Assembly: GCA_016860845.1 (NCBI GenBank)
Contig: BOKF01000056.1
Span: 1 to 54,343, forward strand
Direction of reading: 5' to 3'
Length of the DNA: 54,343 nucleotides
Source: Chloroflexota bacterium
Lineage (GTDB): Bacteria; Chloroflexota; Anaerolineae; 4572-78; J111
Each line of letters opens with the position of its first letter. The first letter of the stretch is position 1. Shown here piece after piece: positions 18,748-25,469 of the stretch. The notes under the pieces are model-generated. The model did not search any database, was not told where the DNA came from, and worked only from the letters and a program-made list of their open reading frames with translations. The translations under genes and the position numbers were made by a program.

Positions 18748-19575
18748 TTATACGCCGCGCGGATAGGACCCCAGCACCTTCAAATAGCTGGTTATTTCCT
18801 GCAAATGGTTCAGCGCGTTGCGGCCCCGCTCTTCGTATTGGCTGGCGATGAAATCAATATAAAAGAAGTATTGCCAGCGCTTGCCCTGCAAGGGCCGGGA
18901 TTCGATTTTGGTCAGGTCAATATCACGCAGCGCAAAAACGGCCAGGCTCTTGAAGAGGGAGCCGGGCACGTTGTCCATTGAAAAGACAATCGAGGTTTTG
19001 ATTTCGCCGGCTGGCATGATTGGCTCGCGGGCCACTACGACAAAACGGGTGTAATTTTCGGCGTCGTCTTGCATATCGGGCTGGACGATATACATCTCAT
19101 AAATATCAGCGGCCCGCTGGCTGGCCAGTCCGGCCCCGTCGGCGATGTTTTGCTCTTTGATCATTTTGACGCTACCAGCGGTATCGTAGGTAACAACGCG
19201 CTCGGCATACGGTAAGAGCTTGGTGATCGATCGCTCGCATTGGGCCAGGGCTTGAGGGTGGGAGTAGACTTTTTTGATGTCGCCGAGGGTGACGCCGGGC
19301 AAAGCAATGAGTTGGTGGGCAATAGGAATTTGGACTTCGCCCACGATGAATAGTTCATGCCGCAGCAATAAGTCATAATTGCGATGAATGCTGCCGGCCA
19401 GCGAGTTTTCCACCGGCAATACACCCCGTTCGGCCTGACCGGTAGCGACTGCTTCAAAGACGCCATCAAAATCATTATGAGGAATCGGCTGGACCGAGTC
19501 GCCGAAAAAGGCAATGGCGGCAGCTTCGCTGTAGGCGCCCCGTTCACCCTGAAAGGCCACACGCAAGCGGGTCAT
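18748..19575 (-). CDS. pheA: Prephenate dehydratase
   Basis: Monofunctional prephenate dehydratase of 275 residues: it turns prephenate into phenylpyruvate, the last but one step to phenylalanine. The catalytic domain (1-180) shows 'FQGERGAYSEAAA' at the start, 'PVENSLAGSIHRNYD' near 55 and the catalytic 'NYTRFVVV' near 170. The C-terminal ACT domain (about 190-270) has 'PGSLFKSLAVFA' and the Phe-binding 'IESRPLQGKRWQYFFY', so feedback inhibition is likely. It overlaps the upstream metallophosphoesterase gene by 4 bases, so the two are co-transcribed although their functions seem unrelated. Confidence 0.95.
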   Translation of the reverse strand: MTRLRVAFQGERGAYSEAAAIAFFGDSVQPIPHNDFDGVFEAVATGQAERGVLPVENSLAGSIHRNYDLLLRHELFIVGEVQIPIAHQLIALPGVTLGDIKKVYSHPQALAQCERSITKLLPYAERVVTYDTAGSVKMIKEQNIADGAGLASQRAADIYEMYIVQPDMQDDAENYTRFVVVAREPIMPAGEIKTSIVFSMDNVPGSLFKSLAVFALRDIDLTKIESRPLQGKRWQYFFYIDFIASQYEERGRNALNHLQEITSYLKVLGSYPRGV

Positions 19576-20216
19576 GAAGGAACCTCTATCTCTAAAACGC
19601 GGTAGGGGTAAATGTTAACCACCCGGGTCTCCAAAAAATGGGTTTCGGTGATTTCGGCGGGATTGTAGACATGCCGGTGGCCGTGCACCAGGTATTTCGG
19701 CTTAAAAACTTTCATCAGCCACAAAAAAGCCTTAAAACCAACGTGAATGCGGTCCTCGCCGTTATGGATGCCGTAGGGCGGCGAATGAGCCACCAGAATA
19801 TCCAGGTAGCGGCCATACATTAGCTTGTTCATCAGCAACTTTGGGATCAGGTAAAACACATTCAGCCACATTTCTCGCTGGCTGTATTGAAAACAACCAT
19901 CTTTATAACGGATGGAGCCTTCCAATCCGGTCAGCAATAAGCCGCTCTCTTTGTAAACATGGCAGTGCAGATTCGCGCCGCCGCTGGGGCCGCTGATTGA
20001 AGTTCCATCGGAGAGGTATTCCTGCTGGGGGTCGTGATTGCCGTGGACGTACAGGAGCGGCACATTGAGCATGGAGAGAATGAATTCCAGATAGTAATAG
20101 GGCAGGTCGCCGCAGCCAATAATTAAATTAACATCGTTGTACCGTTCGACAATCCGGGGACTATAGAGGTGCTCGACGACCTTGTCGCTGACGAATAAAA
20201 TCTTCACCGATTTCAC
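19572..20216 (-). CDS. Calcineurin-like metallophosphoesterase
   Basis: A 214-residue phosphoesterase. Metal-binding motifs are 'LFVSDKV' (an unusual DK in place of DxH near residue 10), 'IIGCGDLPY' near 33, 'YVHGNHDPQQ' near 57 and 'YLVHGHRHVYNP' near 180. The first His of the usual DxH is missing, which may alter one metal site. Substrate unknown. It is the first gene of the unit with pheA and has a clear promoter upstream. Confidence 0.85.
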   Translation of the reverse strand: MKSVKILFVSDKVVEHLYSPRIVERYNDVNLIIGCGDLPYYYLEFILSMLNVPLLYVHGNHDPQQEYLSDGTSISGPSGGANLHCHVYKESGLLLTGLEGSIRYKDGCFQYSQREMWLNVFYLIPKLLMNKLMYGRYLDILVAHSPPYGIHNGEDRIHVGFKAFLWLMKVFKPKYLVHGHRHVYNPAEITETHFLETRVVNIYPYRVLEIEVPS

Positions 20217-20280
20217 AGGTTAAGGGTTATGTATTTAAGTGTCAAGGGTCATGCCATACTACTTCTGCCAGAGTGGGGCA

Positions 20281-20309
20281 ATTTTACCACGAAGCACTAC
20301 CTATGTCAA
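20281..20309 (-). promoter_or_regulatory. Sigma-70-type promoter for the metallophosphoesterase-pheA unit
   Basis: On the minus strand TTGACA (20309-20304), a 17-base spacer, then TAAAAT (20286-20281). The start codon follows 64 bases later. It lies just after the aspartate kinase stop. Confidence 0.65.
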
Positions 20310-20330
20310 CGAATTTAACAAATTGACAAA

Positions 20331-21743
20331 TTAATCCGGCTTCTCCAATTCAAACTCGGCGTGGATGACCCGCACCGCATCGTCGGCCTGACTGCGCGCC
20401 ACAACCAGCGAAATATTAAATTCACTGCTGCCCTGGGCAATAGCGATAACATTGATTTTTTCTCGCCCGAGCGCCCCAAACAGGCGGCCGCTGATACCCG
20501 GCGTACCCTTCATGCCCGCGCCGACCACTGCCAGCACCACCACTTCATCCTCCCAGCGCACCGGCTCCAGGTCACGCCGCTCAATTTCACGGGCCAGTTC
20601 CTGTTCCAGCGACTTGGCGACTCTAGTTACATCGGCACTGGGGATAACAAAGCAGATAGACTGCTCCGACGAGGCCTGGCTGATCATCAGTACGTTGGTG
20701 TCGGTGCGAGCCACAGCCATAAAAGTCCGCCCCGCTACGCCGGGAATTCCGGCCATCCCCGGCCCTTCGACCGTCACCAGGCTCATATTTTTGATGGCCG
20801 CTACGGCTTTAACTGCTTTATTGCTCTCTTTGGCCTCGGCGGTGATGAGCGTGCCCGGATGGTCCGGCTCAAAGGTGTTAAGAATGCGCACGGGCATGCC
20901 GACCCGCCGGGCCGGGCGGATCGCCTGCGAATGGAGCACTTTGGCCCCGAAATAGGAAAGCTCACTGATTTCGGCGTAAGAAAGGTGGCTAATCGGGTGC
21001 GCTGCGGGGACCAGGCGAGGGTCGGTGGTCATCACCCCGTTGACGTCCGTCCAAATCCAAACTTCGTCGGCTTCCAGGGCGCGGCCCAGAATAGTCCCGG
21101 TGTAATCGCTGCCGCCTCGCCCCAGGGTAGTAGGAATACCGTTCTCGGTTGCGCCGATAAAACCGGTGACAACCGGGACCTTGCCCGCGCCCAAAATGGG
21201 GCGCAGCCCGGCCTGGGCCTTGGCCGCCGTTGCCTCAACCAGGGGAACCGCTCCGCCAAAGCGGCTGTCGGTCACAATCAGTTCGGTTGCGGCCACCCCC
21301 TGGGCCGGTACCCCGGCATGGTTAAGAATCGCCGCCACCTGCGGCACGCTGATGCGCTCGCCCATCCCGGCAATGACATCCAGCGCCCGCGGGGTCAGCT
21401 CGCCCAGCACCCGAATACCGTGGCACAACGCCTCAAACTCATCCAGCAAGGCGTTGATTTCGGCCATCACCGTGGCCCGTTCCGGCGTGTCGCCCAAAAA
21501 ATGCAGGGTGGCCTCGGCGTGCTTTTGGGTGATAGCTGCTCTGGCTTGGTGCGCCGTCTCTTCATCGCCGGCTTCGGCCCGGTGGGCTGCATTTAACAGC
21601 ATGTCTGTCACGCCGCTCATGGCTGAAACCACCAGCACCAGCGAATGTCCTTGCTGCCGTCCAGCTTTTACAATTTCGACTACTTTTTGTAAGGCGGGCG
21701 CACTCCCTACGGAGGTGCCGCCGAATTTCATAACGATTAACAA
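20331..21743 (-). CDS. lysC: Aspartate kinase
   Basis: A 470-residue monofunctional aspartokinase, the first step to lysine, threonine and methionine. The N-terminus 'VMKFGGTSVGSA' and 'TTLGRGGSDYTGTI' (near residue 215) build the kinase site. Two ACT-type domains follow, with 'TFMAVARTDTNVLMISQASSE' (broken: near 345-365) and 'GTPGISGRLFGALGREKINV' (near 425), so amino-acid feedback is likely. No homoserine dehydrogenase domain is fused. I looked for and did not find a lysine riboswitch upstream. Confidence 0.94.
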   Translation of the reverse strand: MLIVMKFGGTSVGSAPALQKVVEIVKAGRQQGHSLVLVVSAMSGVTDMLLNAAHRAEAGDEETAHQARAAITQKHAEATLHFLGDTPERATVMAEINALLDEFEALCHGIRVLGELTPRALDVIAGMGERISVPQVAAILNHAGVPAQGVAATELIVTDSRFGGAVPLVEATAAKAQAGLRPILGAGKVPVVTGFIGATENGIPTTLGRGGSDYTGTILGRALEADEVWIWTDVNGVMTTDPRLVPAAHPISHLSYAEISELSYFGAKVLHSQAIRPARRVGMPVRILNTFEPDHPGTLITAEAKESNKAVKAVAAIKNMSLVTVEGPGMAGIPGVAGRTFMAVARTDTNVLMISQASSEQSICFVIPSADVTRVAKSLEQELAREIERRDLEPVRWEDEVVVLAVVGAGMKGTPGISGRLFGALGREKINVIAIAQGSSEFNISLVVARSQADDAVRVIHAEFELEKPD

Positions 21744-21829
21744 GGTTAGTCTCCTAAAAAGATGCGATGATGAGTGAGGCGAAGCGAGCGAAAAGCCTCT
21801 TCGTTTCCTCGTACCCTCGCCTCCCCAAA

Positions 21830-21865
21830 TAAAAATACGGCCTCTGCCGCTTTGGAGACCGTATT
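21830..21865 (-). terminator. Rho-independent terminator after the pseudo-receiver gene
   Basis: On the minus strand AATACGGTCTC pairs with GAGGCCGTATT (11 bp with one wobble), and the second arm runs into TTTTTATTT. It ends transcription from the gene that stops at 21913. Confidence 0.7.
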
Positions 21866-21912
21866 ATAAATCCAAAATCTAAAATACCCAAAGGGTACTC
21901 TGTCTAAAATCC

Positions 21913-22308
21913 CTACGCTTCCAATCGCATTGTCGAGAGGCGGATGGCTGCTTCAATGCGCAGGCGCAGTTCCTCAATATCCAGGGGTTTGATAATAATA
22001 TCGCTCACGCCAGCTTCCAGGGCAGCCAGGCGGGCCTGGCGGTCGTTGACGTGCAGCAACATGACCAGCGGAATGTGACCGACCAGGGTATCGTCCAGCA
22101 GTTCCCGGCAAACTTGAAAGGGATTCCCCTGCAATTCGTCGCTGATGAGGATAGCGTTGGGCTGCCAGGGCCGCGCGGTCCGGATGATGTCGCCAGCTTC
22201 ACCGACCGTTTGAACTTCATGCCCATTCGCTTCAAAATATAAACGTAAGGACTCGCGGATATCAACATCCGGGTCCGCAATTAAAATGCGTGATTTGGGA
22301 ACACTCAC
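21913..22308 (-). CDS. Response-regulator receiver-like protein lacking the phospho-Asp
   Basis: A stand-alone receiver-fold protein of about 131 residues. The N-terminal acidic patch 'ILIADPDVD' and the C-terminal 'IIIKPLDIEEL' with the conserved Lys are present. At the phosphoacceptor position, where the family reads 'PDLILLD', this protein has 'PNAILISDEL': Ser in place of Asp, with an Asp one residue later. It is thus probably a pseudo-receiver. I took GTG 22308 as the start because a -10 box lies just upstream; the frame is open up to ATG 22428. No histidine kinase is nearby. Confidence 0.78.
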   Translation of the reverse strand: MSVPKSRILIADPDVDIRESLRLYFEANGHEVQTVGEAGDIIRTARPWQPNAILISDELQGNPFQVCRELLDDTLVGHIPLVMLLHVNDRQARLAALEAGVSDIIIKPLDIEELRLRIEAAIRLSTMRLEA

Positions 22309-22341
22309 TAAAAAATCACTCTCTCCGGCGCGATGCGATAC

Positions 22342-22347
22342 ATTATA
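22342..22347 (-). promoter_or_regulatory. -10 box of the pseudo-receiver gene (candidate)
   Basis: A perfect TATAAT on the minus strand, about 34 bases before the GTG at 22308. I see no good -35. It argues for the shorter protein start. Confidence 0.35.
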
Positions 22348-22493
22348 CACCAGAACCTTCCAATCTGTCTTATCAATTATGGCTGGAGTGGTTAAATCTG
22401 ACGTGGAGTAATTGCTGCCAATTGCCACTTTCGAGTATGCGTCAAGTCGAATGGATTCGCTATAGGAGAATAGTCATGAGTTTAGAGGTAAAT

Positions 22494-22531
22494 AAAAAAC
22501 GCTGAAGCTCTGTGTGACCTCAGCGTTTTTT
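22494..22531. terminator. Bidirectional rho-independent terminator ending the small-ORF unit
   Basis: AAAAAACGCTGA and TCAGCGTTTTTT form a perfect 12-bp stem with an AGCTCTGTGTGACC loop. Because both arms end in A or T runs it can work on either strand. It lies 60 bases after the last small ORF (stop at 22591). Confidence 0.85.
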
Positions 22532-22590
22532 CCTGAGCAATTTGCTATTCATATTTACCTCTGATCGAAATCTGGGAGCTAACTAGAGAA

Positions 22591-22767
22591 TTATCCCGGA
22601 AAAATTAGTTGGATACCCGTGATTATCATGGTGACTATCCACCCTATAACTCCAGCCATGGCCAAACACCCTTGCAGGGTGCTAGAAGTGGCGGTCAGTT
22701 TTATAAAAACGAACAGGGGGATTACAACTGCCACGGCTAATCCAATTGTGGTGAATACCTGCGCCAT
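22591..22767 (-). CDS. Small membrane protein (58 residues), last of the small-ORF unit
   Basis: A 58-residue protein that I recognise as no known family. Two hydrophobic segments, about residues 6-24 ('TIGLAVAVVIPLFVFI') and 36-56 ('AMAGVIGWIVTMIITGI'), are joined by a short polar loop holding the only Cys. The start is preceded by AAAGGAG 8 bases upstream, and the stop lies 60 bases before a strong terminator. Size and layout recall holins, small toxins or export-linked peptides, but nothing in the sequence decides this. Confidence 0.72.
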   Translation of the reverse strand: MAQVFTTIGLAVAVVIPLFVFIKLTATSSTLQGCLAMAGVIGWIVTMIITGIQLIFPG

Positions 22768-22791
22768 TTCTGTTCTCCTTTCTATGTTTGA

Positions 22792-23022
22792 TTAACCGGC
22801 TAAAATACGGACCGGCTTAAAACGCATATCCTCTAAATGGAGTTTCTCTACTTGAATTGATAAGGCATGGGCCAGTGAGGTCGCCTCCACCACATCCTGT
22901 TTAGGCAGGATGTAGAAAAGGTTTGAGTTTTTTATATCCTGCTTGATTTCTACCTCGGCTAACCGCCGCCCCAAGCCCGCATTTACATTTAAATTCAGAA
23001 GATTGCAGATTTGCTCGACCAT
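22792..23022 (-). CDS. Small soluble protein (76 residues) of the small-ORF unit
   Basis: A hypothetical protein of 76 residues without membrane segment or Cys pair (one Cys at residue 6). It is mixed alpha/beta in look, with 'LGRRLAEVEIKQDIKNSN' in the middle and 'MRFKPVRILAG' at the end. AGGAG lies 8 bases before the ATG. The next gene starts 24 bases after its stop. I do not recognise it; a peptide precursor for the radical SAM enzyme upstream is possible but it lacks the repeated Cys motif seen there. Confidence 0.68.
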   Translation of the reverse strand: MVEQICNLLNLNVNAGLGRRLAEVEIKQDIKNSNLFYILPKQDVVEATSLAHALSIQVEKLHLEDMRFKPVRILAG

Positions 23023-23143
23023 TTTGTTTCTCCTGGCGATTCTACCGGGGTTATCGTTCGGCTATACTGAGATAGGTAGCTGCCCCGGCTTGACAATCAG
23101 CTTCAAAATCATAGGGATCGAAGGCAGCAATGTTGCGTTCCCA

Positions 23144-23263
23144 TCATTCGGGGCATAGCGGCTTGATCCCATAAATCAAAATATAACCGGGTAAGGCCCT
23201 TAACGCATAAAAGGCCAATATGTAAATTCCCCATACTATGATTGCATTTAAATCAGAATTCAT
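23144..23263 (-). CDS. Small membrane protein (39 residues) whose frame stays open past a TGA
   Basis: ATG 23263 sits 5 bases after a perfect TAAGGAGG, itself overlapping the stop of the preceding ORF. The product has one hydrophobic helix (about residues 7-32) and ends 'KPLCPE' before TGA (23146-23144). The same frame then continues without stop for 30 codons, starting with Trp and reading 'AAFDPYDFEADCQAGAATYL' in its middle, to TAA at 23053-23051. The continuation looks like real protein. Either the stop is a recent mutation or error, or it is read through. Family unknown. Confidence 0.62.
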   Translation of the reverse strand: MNSDLNAIIVWGIYILAFYALRALPGYILIYGIKPLCPE

Positions 23264-23274
23264 CTTTTGCCTCC

Positions 23275-23463
23275 TTATTTTGCCAGCATGATATTTGAGT
23301 GACTCGGAGAGCAGCGCCTCGCTTGCTTCCGGCGGATTTCAACCCGCATAGATTGATTCCAATTAGCTATTTTTTGATGATTCATTGCTGCCAGCACCTT
23401 GTTTGCCGTTGCTTTACGATTTTTATTGCCGTTGCTGATAGCAATTCGTTCTAATAAGGACAT
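23275..23463 (-). CDS. Small basic protein (62 residues), first of the small-ORF unit
   Basis: A hypothetical protein of 62 residues, strongly basic ('NGNKNRKATANKVLAAM' and 'MRVEIRRKQARRCSPSHSN'). No membrane segment, one Cys. A perfect AAAGGAGG lies 10 bases before the ATG. Its stop codon is inside the ribosome site of the next ORF, so the two are likely translated together. It might bind nucleic acid; no family recognised. Confidence 0.65.
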   Translation of the reverse strand: MSLLERIAISNGNKNRKATANKVLAAMNHQKIANWNQSMRVEIRRKQARRCSPSHSNIMLAK

Positions 23464-23811
23464 AATTTTGCGCTATCCTCCTTTCTGTAAAGGTGGTAAA
23501 GGAGTGGGGGCGCTTATTGGCCCCCACCTCGTTGCTTGACTTGATGCGCTGATTGGCGCATATTCCCAGCTTGTCGCCGGGCTAATTGAGACACTATTCG
23601 GTTGTAAAAGTTCTAGTTAGTTAATAGGCCCTCCTTGTTTGTGTTTTGGATTTTTATCAACAGTTTTTGAAAACGGGTTATCTTGATCTATTTAATAGGT
23701 TTCCTCCTTGTTGTTTGGTTTGAGGGTTATATTTGGATTTTTAGAGTGAGAAATTCTTTTTTGTGTGACCTCCTTGATTGTGTTTGCTTTACTCCTTACC
23801 TTACTATCTCC
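23464..23811 (-). promoter_or_regulatory. Leader with three Shine-Dalgarno sites that lack start codons, plus hairpins
   Basis: A 340-base untranslated leader between promoter and first small ORF. On the minus strand perfect CAAGGAGG sites lie at 23776-23769, 23710-23703 and 23637-23630, spaced 66 and 73 bases. None is followed by ATG, GTG or TTG at a useful distance. The last two are followed by CCTATTAA and then a stop, and both are preceded by AAAAATCCAAA, so this is a degenerate tandem repeat. Closer to the gene are hairpins at 23541-23560 (TGCGC/GCGCA) and 23504-23526 (GTGGGGGC/GCCCCCAC). Confidence 0.6.
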
Positions 23812-23877
23812 ACTTTAATCTCTTAACCTGACATTGTCTACAGATTTATCTGGCATCAGTCCGATTTTTTTCGGACA
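23812..23877 (-). promoter_or_regulatory. Promoter P2 with TGTCAG-type direct repeats every 22 bp
   Basis: On the minus strand TGTCCG (23877-23872), TGCCAG (23855-23850) and TGTCAG (23833-23828) are exactly 22 bp apart. The last is followed after 10 bases by TAAAGT (23817-23812), a plausible -10. The same layout occurs at P1 (31820-31907). Further TGTCAG and TGTAAG boxes lie at 23942-23937 and 23953-23948. This is the geometry of an OmpR/PhoB-type activator site in place of a -35. Confidence 0.65.
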
Positions 23878-23887
23878 TTGGCCTAAC

Positions 23888-23924
23888 AAAAAAGGGAAAG
23901 TCACATTACGTAACTTTCCCTTTC
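23888..23924 (-). terminator. Rho-independent terminator after the radical SAM gene
   Basis: AAAGGGAAAGT (23891-23901) pairs perfectly with ACTTTCCCTTT (23913-23923). On the minus strand the stem runs into a T tract. It closes the large operon 33 bases after the radical SAM stop. A small second hairpin, GTCCGA/TCGGAC, lies at 23859-23876 inside P2. Confidence 0.8.
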
Positions 23925-23956
23925 GGTTACACCAACCTGACACAAAGCTTACATGA

Positions 23957-25465
23957 TTAACTCAACAGACCCTCCAGCTTCAGCAGCCGTAGCCCCTCCA
24001 AGCGCAGCGCTACTGGAAATAGCTCGGTGTAGATAGTGCAATGAGGGCTTTGTACATCAAAGCGTCCCGTTGCTCGATACGTTTCCAACGGACAGCCCCC
24101 TGTACAGCGATACCTCCAGGCGCACTCTTTACAACCCTCTTTATCGTCCACACTGATGACCGGAATTGAACCATGGGCGACGAGTTTCAGCGGATCATGC
24201 GCACCGTTAAGGGGTTTACCCTCACCCAGGTGCATCTGGCACTGGGCCACCTGGCCGGTATGGGTAAAAACCATGTAGCTCTGGCCCACACCACAGGTAT
24301 GGGTATGGGCTTCGGCTTGCACTCGATCCAGCAGCCCACCCAAGAATGGGCGGGTGGGTAAATACTTTTCAACCACCTGATAAGCGCCGCGCATCCCCTC
24401 GATAATTTGCTGTTCTTCCAACTTCAAATCGTGATAGCTGGCCGAAAGCAAGTTTTCCCGGTAAAAGTTGAGGCTGAAAGGCAAATCACGTTCAATAGCC
24501 CAGGCAACAGCATCGGCGGCGGCAAAAGCGTTGCGGCCGGTAATAGTGATAGAAATATCGGAGCGGACGCCGGCCGGGAGCAGAATGTGATCAACGGTAT
24601 GTTCGATACGGGCAAAACTACCCCGCCCTCCCCGGTCGGGCCGCTGGGCATCATGGGCCGCGCCGACGCCATCCAGCGAAATCATCAATTTTACGCCGGA
24701 GTCTACCAGCCAGCGAGCCATGGCCGCTGTCCAAATGGTGCCGTTGCTGAGCACCACTGCCCGCAGGTCGAGACCTTTTTTCGCCGCCAGGTGTTGGGCG
24801 TAGCGGTGCAGCCGCTGTACCAATTTGAAGTGCAAAGCCGCCTCACCCCCGGCATATTTGAGTTTGACCGCTCGAAAGCCGTTTTTCTCCGCCGAACGAA
24901 AAACTGCCTCAACCGCTTTGAGGCCAATTTCTTCGGACATGCGTTCATTGGATTTACGGACATAACAGTAGGGACAATCCAGGTTGCAGGCGTTGGTGAT
25001 ATGCAGCCAGGCGGTCAGAGTGAGGGGGTGGCCCCATTGCATCGTTGGTCTATGATTGGCTGGGAGAAGTAGCCCGCATTGAGCCAGGGTATAATCAACA
25101 GCTTGTTCCAACAGCCTTGAGGTACTGAACTCTTGCAAGCGAGTAACCGCTGCGCTGTTGAGTACTACCGGCCCAGAGGGGCCGAAAGGGCTAAAAGCTA
25201 GGGTGAAATCACGAGACAATGGAACAATATAGAGTTGAGAAGCAAGCTCCATCAATGGCTGAGAATGACACCCCATTTTATTGAGGCCTGAGAATTTATG
25301 CTCGTGCGAGGTTGTTAACTGATAGGGTTTATCTGGACAGGCGCAATCGTCTTCGATGGTTTCAACGGAACCCGTAATGACAAACGGTACATCAGGGCAG
25401 GCACAATCGTTGCTCTCATGAGTTAGTTGTTGGCCAAAGAGAACGACCGGAACGGACTGGGCCAT
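23957..25465 (-). CDS. Radical SAM/SPASM peptide-modifying enzyme with a repeated Cys motif at its N-terminus
   Basis: A 502-residue enzyme that should use S-adenosylmethionine radicals to modify a peptide. The 4Fe-4S motif CNLDCPYC is at residues 160-167. The C-terminal SPASM domain has 'CGVGQSY', 'CKECAWRYRCTGGCP' and a final Cys near 483. Residues 65-125 look like a PqqD-like recognition element. Most unusual is the N-terminus: two copies of D-CACPD-x-P-(F/Y), at 20-27 and 40-47, exactly 20 residues apart, like core repeats of a peptide precursor. ATG 25465 lies 4 bases after the STAND gene stop and behind GAGGTG; the frame extends upstream but only inside that gene. Closest known parallel in context: FxsB. 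Confidence 0.88.
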   Translation of the reverse strand: MAQSVPVVLFGQQLTHESNDCACPDVPFVITGSVETIEDDCACPDKPYQLTTSHEHKFSGLNKMGCHSQPLMELASQLYIVPLSRDFTLAFSPFGPSGPVVLNSAAVTRLQEFSTSRLLEQAVDYTLAQCGLLLPANHRPTMQWGHPLTLTAWLHITNACNLDCPYCYVRKSNERMSEEIGLKAVEAVFRSAEKNGFRAVKLKYAGGEAALHFKLVQRLHRYAQHLAAKKGLDLRAVVLSNGTIWTAAMARWLVDSGVKLMISLDGVGAAHDAQRPDRGGRGSFARIEHTVDHILLPAGVRSDISITITGRNAFAAADAVAWAIERDLPFSLNFYRENLLSASYHDLKLEEQQIIEGMRGAYQVVEKYLPTRPFLGGLLDRVQAEAHTHTCGVGQSYMVFTHTGQVAQCQMHLGEGKPLNGAHDPLKLVAHGSIPVISVDDKEGCKECAWRYRCTGGCPLETYRATGRFDVQSPHCTIYTELFPVALRLEGLRLLKLEGLLS

Positions 25466-25469
25466 TAGC

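Noticed and set aside
20361..21596. Open frame of 411 codons opposite the aspartate kinase gene
   Set aside because: Shadow frame; the aspartate kinase motifs on the minus strand are unmistakable.
21744..21912. Lysine riboswitch before the aspartate kinase gene
   Set aside because: The strand and the conserved riboswitch core do not fit. The region holds a palindromic repeat and the terminator of the pseudo-receiver gene.
22290..22505. Plus-strand ORF of 71 codons ending at the bidirectional terminator
   Set aside because: No ribosome site and overlap with the promoter and start of the pseudo-receiver gene; it is not protein-like.
23504..23526. GTGGGGGC/GCCCCCAC hairpin as terminator
   Set aside because: No T tract follows on either strand, and a strong ribosome site for the 62-codon ORF lies directly downstream. 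It is more likely part of the leader.
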